DNA of 54,747 bases from Verrucomicrobiales bacterium (GTDB taxonomy: Bacteria > Verrucomicrobiota > Verrucomicrobiia > Verrucomicrobiales > DEV007), in contig JARGOP010000023.1 of assembly GCA_029233965.1 (NCBI GenBank), positions 8,857 to 63,603 on the forward strand, read 5' to 3'. The position numbers were made by a program, and so were the translations under genes. Under the pieces are notes generated by a model. The model made no database searches. It saw only the letters and a list, made by a program, of their open reading frames with translations, and had not been told where the DNA came from. Positions within the stretch are counted from its first letter, which is position 1. Each line of letters starts with the position of its first letter. Of this stretch, positions 51,306-54,747 are shown in pieces.

Positions 51306-53101
51306 GGTGCCGTGTTTGTCTCAAGTTCGGTTGCTGTGCTCAAGGTGCCGCTGAGAAGCACGGAGTCATCGGTCCAGCGGATGCCCGGATGAGTTTCGAT
51401 GAGAAAGGCGGATGGATCTGCCGGCAGGGCGTAGAAGCGACTGGTTTCCCTTCCGATGCGTTTGACGTTGTTTCTGACCGTTGCGCTGAAGGTATCGGAA
51501 TGTTCATTTACGAAATTGAAGAGCTCGCTCTCGGTGCCTGCTTCCAGGGGAAAGGTTCCTCCCGGTTCGGTCGCGGAGTTTGGCCTGGATTTCCAGATCC
51601 GCTTGTTTTCATCGCGAAAGTAAAACTCCCCGATCGCGGCAGGAAGGCTCGAGACAAGCGTCGGCGGCGTGGTTTCGGTGGCGGGATTCTGCATTTCAAT
51701 CCGGGCCCGCGTGGGTTCGACGGCTTTCAAAGCAAAGCCCTGTTCGGATCGACTTCGAAAGAAGCCGCCCTCGAAGTTTCTCCCGCCGAAATGAAAGGTG
51801 GTGTTCCGCCCCGCCCGCCGTTGAAAGGCGGCAAAAACGCTGTCACGGGGGCGGACCGGTTCGATGAGCAGGTCCTGATCCCCTTCAAAGCCGGTTTCGA
51901 CGATCACTCCGGTGCGGCTGATCTGTTCCTGGGCGACATAAAGTTTCCGCTCCTCTTTCCCGGCCTGAAGATCGACGAAAGCAACCCGGTATCCTTTTCC
52001 GCCGAGCCCGTCACCGATGAAAATGAGAGCTATGATAATGAGGCAGGCTGCCACGGAAATGATGGGGGTGGTGTAGAAGAGTCGGTGTCGTTTTCCTTTC
52101 CCGGCGAAGTAGAACAGATTCACCGGCGCGACAAGGACGGCGAAGGTGAGGAGGATGCCGAAGATGAGGATCGAGTTGAAGGGTTTCTCTCCGAGAAGCT
52201 CCGCGAGTGCCCAGTTGTCACGATACTGGGAGTCGAGTTGGTCACTGCGAACCAATAGGTTCTCGTAGTCACGGACGAGAGAGGAGGGGAGTTCCCTGCC
52301 ATCCCACTCCTTGAATTCGATGCTGCCGAGGCTCAGCTTTCCGCGGTCATCCTGCCCCGGATTCATGACGAGCCCTTCAATGCCGGGATCGGTTGCTGAA
52401 AACCCCGGGAAATCCGTCGATGAGTAAAAAATATGCAGATTTCCGCCGGTCCTGACCCATTCGAGAATGGCCCGCCTCGGACCGGAGGCAACGGTTTTCC
52501 AGGTCTTGAAGTCGATCAAGAGGACATCCAGTCCGGTATACGCTCTCCATTCCGACGAGAGACGTTCCGCATCGAAAGCTTCGCCAAATCGCTGATCGGA
52601 TGAGCCTTTTTTCTTAATGATGTCGTCAAGTTTTGCGAGGCTGCGCGTCGCGAGTGCCTGGCTCAGGGCAAGGGTTGGAAAGTCACTGTTCACCTGGTAG
52701 CCGGTGCTCCGGGAGATCGGATTGAGGCCGCCGGAAGTGAAGGTTGCTTCGAGGTTCCGGTAAGGATATGCCGCGAAGTTCGGGGCGAAAGGCAGGATCA
52801 CCTCACGAACGATTTCAGTTCCGTCCCCGACCGCAATGTCGCCGGACCAGCGGGTCACGAGAGTTCGGTTGTAGCCGCCTTCGTTCAGTTGGACATTCCA
52901 GACTCGATCCGTGCCGCTGTTATTTCGAATCGTGATCCGGAAGGGAAGAGCTCCCTGCTGCGCAGCGACGCCGAAGATGCTCTCGATGCGGACTTCCGTG
53001 TTTCGTACGTCCCGATGCGTTTCCCGCAGCAGCTGCGTGCCGGCATGGAGCGGAGCAGCCGCGCACCAGAGGAGGAAAAGGATCAGGATTCGAGCCGGCA
53101 T
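51302..53101 (-). CDS. Membrane protein with GATase-like periplasmic domain, MoxR operon
   Basis: A 599-residue protein that I only partly recognise. A signal peptide (MPARILILFLLWCAAAPLHA; ATG at 53101) is followed by a beta-sandwich region (about 25-140) and a segment LDVLLIDFKTW...ILEWVRTGGNLHIFY that resembles glutamine amidotransferase-like folds without a catalytic Cys being evident. Two transmembrane helices near 305-330 and 340-365 follow, then a beta-rich C-terminus. The reading frame extends upstream to 53362 but that part is an antisense artefact of moxR. Proteins of this layout occur with ABC transporters in PVC bacteria. It overlaps the ABC ATPase gene by 4 bp and lies 37 bp after moxR. 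Confidence 0.8.
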   Translation of the reverse strand: MPARILILFLLWCAAAPLHAGTQLLRETHRDVRNTEVRIESIFGVAAQQGALPFRITIRNNSGTDRVWNVQLNEGGYNRTLVTRWSGDIAVGDGTEIVREVILPFAPNFAAYPYRNLEATFTSGGLNPISRSTGYQVNSDFPTLALSQALATRSLAKLDDIIKKKGSSDQRFGEAFDAERLSSEWRAYTGLDVLLIDFKTWKTVASGPRRAILEWVRTGGNLHIFYSSTDFPGFSATDPGIEGLVMNPGQDDRGKLSLGSIEFKEWDGRELPSSLVRDYENLLVRSDQLDSQYRDNWALAELLGEKPFNSILIFGILLTFAVLVAPVNLFYFAGKGKRHRLFYTTPIISVAACLIIIALIFIGDGLGGKGYRVAFVDLQAGKEERKLYVAQEQISRTGVIVETGFEGDQDLLIEPVRPRDSVFAAFQRRAGRNTTFHFGGRNFEGGFFRSRSEQGFALKAVEPTRARIEMQNPATETTPPTLVSSLPAAIGEFYFRDENKRIWKSRPNSATEPGGTFPLEAGTESELFNFVNEHSDTFSATVRNNVKRIGRETSRFYALPADPSAFLIETHPGIRWTDDSVLLSGTLSTATELETNTAP

Positions 53102-53138
53102 GATTGAAATGGGGATACGTTGTCTTGCCGCAGCTCTT

Positions 53139-54143
53139 TCAGGAATCCTTGAGGGTCGAGGGGAGATCCAGAACCTGTCTCGGGATTTCCTCGAGGAGCA
53201 TCCGCACCAGCTCTGCGTTCGTCTTTCCTTCGAGTCGGGTCTCATACTCCGGGATGATGCGGTGTTGAAGGACGGGGATGGCCACCTCGTCGACGTCTTC
53301 GAAGCTCGTGTTGATCCGTCCGGCCATGAGCGCTTTCGCTTTCGCGGCTGCCGCGAGACCAAGAGCGGCGCGAGGGCTGGCGCCGAATTTGATCAAGCCG
53401 GCCGTCGAGGACTGGCCCCGGTGGGTGCCGTCGACGAGCCGCGCGATGTAGTTGGCGACGACATCGGGAAGATAAATCCGGCGAACCGCATCGACGATTT
53501 TTGAGAAGCCTTCATGATCGAGCACCGGCTCGACAGAGGGTGCGATCCCGATCTCCCGGTTCTTGACAATTTTCTCCAGCGTCTCGACATCGTTGCGATG
53601 AACCTCCAGTTTGAAGAGAAAGCGGTCGAGTTGCGCTTCGGGGAGGGGATAGGTCCCTTCCAGTTCAATCGGGTTCTGAGTGGCGAGGACGAAGAACGGG
53701 TCAGGCAGTTCGTGGGCCTGACCGAGAACCGTGACCTGACGTTCCTGCATCGCTTCGAGGAGCGCCGATTGCGTCTTCGGTGAGGCACGGTTGATCTCGT
53801 CGGCAAGAACGAGGTTGGCGAAAAGCGGGCCTTTCTGAAATTCAAAGCTCCGTCCATTTTCAGTATCCTGAAGAACAGGGTTTCCGGTGATGTCTCCGGG
53901 AAGAAGATCCGGTGTGAACTGGATTCGCTTCGTTTCCAGCGCAAGCGCTTTTGCGAGACCTTTCACGAGCTCCGTTTTCCCGAGCCCGGGAAGGCCTTCC
54001 AGAAGAATGTGCCCTTTCGCGAGCAGGCCCGTGACGACGAGGTCAATAAGCGTTTCCTGGCCGAAAAGGACGCCATGTAACGATTCGACGAACCGTTTGA
54101 TTTGGCTGGAATGGAAGGCGACTTCTTCTTCACTGAGCGGCAT
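53139..54143 (-). CDS. MoxR-family AAA+ ATPase
   Basis: A 334-residue AAA+ ATPase of the MoxR family. Walker A GLPGLGKT (50-57), Walker [11 protein letters not shown] (111-120), the MoxR-specific AMQERQVTV and sensor-1 ATQNPIE are all present. The start at ATG 54143 is chosen because the family begins close to it; a TTG at 54179 would add 12 residues. MoxR proteins act as chaperones, often with DUF58 and VWA partners for metal or cofactor insertion. It is the first gene of the six-gene minus-strand operon ending with the VWA protein, and is divergent from rpsP. Confidence 0.94.
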   Translation of the reverse strand: MPLSEEEVAFHSSQIKRFVESLHGVLFGQETLIDLVVTGLLAKGHILLEGLPGLGKTELVKGLAKALALETKRIQFTPDLLPGDITGNPVLQDTENGRSFEFQKGPLFANLVLADEINRASPKTQSALLEAMQERQVTVLGQAHELPDPFFVLATQNPIELEGTYPLPEAQLDRFLFKLEVHRNDVETLEKIVKNREIGIAPSVEPVLDHEGFSKIVDAVRRIYLPDVVANYIARLVDGTHRGQSSTAGLIKFGASPRAALGLAAAAKAKALMAGRINTSFEDVDEVAIPVLQHRIIPEYETRLEGKTNAELVRMLLEEIPRQVLDLPSTLKDS

Positions 54144-54236
54144 GCAGGCATTCAACGCGAGGTCGCTATCGCTTGCCAAGTGAATTCAATGGAATCTCCC
54201 GATTTTCCGGAGGATGCACTTTCGTTAAACAAAATC

Positions 54237-54264
54237 TTGATTTTACCTCGTTCGAAGGTATCAG
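54237..54264 (+). promoter_or_regulatory. Candidate promoter for rpsP
   Basis: TTGATT (54237-54242) and TATCAG (54259-54264) with 16 bp between them, each matching 4 of 6 consensus bases, about 78 bp before the rpsP start in the moxR/rpsP divergent region. Confidence 0.3.
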
Positions 54265-54341
54265 TCTCGCCTTCCGCATCTTTTGCGCCTCTGCCACGAA
54301 CCGGTGAGGCTGGACGCGGAGACAAAACGTTTATTTTCGAC

Positions 54342-54587
54342 ATGGTCAAAATCAGATTGAGACGCGAAGGCTCCAAAGGTCGCCCATATTACAAGATTGT
54401 GGTGGCCGATGGTCGCGCCCGCCGCGAAGGAGCTTTCATTGAAATGATCGGGAACTACGATCCTTTGAAAGAGGAAGGTGGAGCGAATATCGATCTCGAG
54501 AAAGCTGATGAGTGGATCAGCAAAGGCGCCCAGCCGTCTGAGACCGTCCTCAGTATTATCAAGAAGGCCCGCAGAGCGACCGCCTGA
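54342..54587 (+). CDS. rpsP: 30S ribosomal protein S16
   Basis: An 81-residue S16 protein. [23 protein letters not shown] and the following [13 protein letters not shown] are unmistakable for the family. The ATG at 54342 is used; the open frame extends further upstream but only adds non-conserved residues. S16 binds 16S rRNA during assembly of the small subunit. Usually followed by rimM and trmD; those would lie beyond the terminator and outside the window. Confidence 0.97.
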   Translation: MVKIRLRREGSKGRPYYKIVVADGRARREGAFIEMIGNYDPLKEEGGANIDLEKADEWISKGAQPSETVLSIIKKARRATA

Positions 54588-54640
54588 CGGCGCCCCGGGT
54601 TTCCTTCGGGCCGTCCGACCTCTCACGGCCTCTGGCTGAC

Positions 54641-54669
54641 AAACCGGGATTCGTTCCCGGTTTTTTTTT
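54641..54669 (+). terminator. Rho-independent terminator of rpsP
   Basis: A perfect 9-bp stem AAACCGGGA (54641-54649) and TCCCGGTTT (54655-54663) with a 5-nt loop runs into nine consecutive T residues (54661-54669). This is the clearest intrinsic terminator in the window. Confidence 0.9.
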
Positions 54670-54711
54670 GTGCCCGGTCGTCGGATTTTTCTAGTGATCC
54701 AATAGGAGACC

Positions 54712-54728
54712 CCCCGGCTCTGCCGGGG
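54712..54728. other. GC-rich hairpin at window end
   Basis: CCCCGGC-TCT-GCCGGGG is a perfect 7-bp hairpin with a 3-nt loop, near the right window edge. Its role depends on sequence outside the window. Confidence 0.5.
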
Positions 54729-54747
54729 AGGCTATCAGAGTTTGACG

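Noticed and set aside
50316-51392. A 358-residue plus-strand open frame opposite the ABC ATPase
   Set aside because: Antisense to a gene with intact Walker A, signature and Walker B motifs.
53102-53362. In-frame N-terminal extension of the 599-residue membrane protein
   Set aside because: It lies antisense-frame within moxR and is Arg/Ser-rich; a proper signal peptide begins at 53101.

Overview
This window is a dense bacterial chromosome segment of high GC content with about 45 protein genes. I see no rRNA, tRNA, CRISPR array, insertion sequence or phage gene, and no gene-free stretch longer than about 300 bp. The gene content suggests a Verrucomicrobiota (PVC-group) bacterium. Clues are an orphan secretin with N-terminal TPRs like those of Akkermansia-type pili, a MoxR/DUF58/VWA/ABC gene block, a TolB-propeller/M28/PDZ fusion, many signal peptides and lipoproteins (diderm envelope), and starts that mostly lack strong Shine-Dalgarno sequences. 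The assignment is an inference from family resemblance, not a phylogenetic result.

Layout. 1-8800: a secreted TolB-propeller/M28 peptidase, a secretin, and the two subunits of a 2-oxoacid:ferredoxin oxidoreductase (korA-korB). 8900-17050: a GntP-type permease, a sugar nucleotidyltransferase, the redox repressor Rex translationally close to an OGG-type DNA glycosylase, then a TonB-like/ExbB/ExbD energy-transduction set followed by peptide deformylase and a DUF368 (polyprenyl-phosphate flippase family) protein. 17300-20890: a small lipoprotein, a TauE/SafE transporter, and on the minus strand nagB and a lone dihydrolipoamide acyltransferase (E2). 20967-27890: a tightly packed plus-strand operon with an ABC ATPase, a 10-TM FtsX-type permease, a CrtC/AttH lipocalin-like protein, a NosR-like FMN/Fe-S membrane protein, a pseudopilin-like small protein and a methyltransferase. 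27892-38023: an SDR, a PQQ-propeller protein, truB-ribF, a discoidin-type sensor kinase and its NarL-type regulator, xylulokinase, a DUF374 acyltransferase and folD. 38240-43670: sucA-sucB, a LysM protein and mogA. 43673-54143: a continuous minus-strand run with a protein of unknown function, a CPA1 Na+/H+ antiporter, and a six-gene MoxR/membrane protein/ABC ATPase/ABC permease/DUF58/VWA block. rpsP and its terminator close the window.

How the parts relate. Central carbon metabolism is represented twice: 2-oxoglutarate can be oxidised through ferredoxin (KorAB) or through NAD (SucAB, E3 not in the window), and Rex, an NADH/NAD+ sensor, lies nearby. Envelope biology dominates the rest: secretin, TonB system, LolD/FtsX-like exporter, LysM protein, flippase and the MoxR/VWA block.

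The most unusual non-coding signal is a dispersed element built from two CAACAGGGT-like half-sites. Three copies have the same 22-bp start-to-start spacing and a fourth copy is inverted. Other structure includes an 84% A+T island before the LysM gene, several strong hairpins, and three convergent gene pairs whose stop codons abut or nearly abut.
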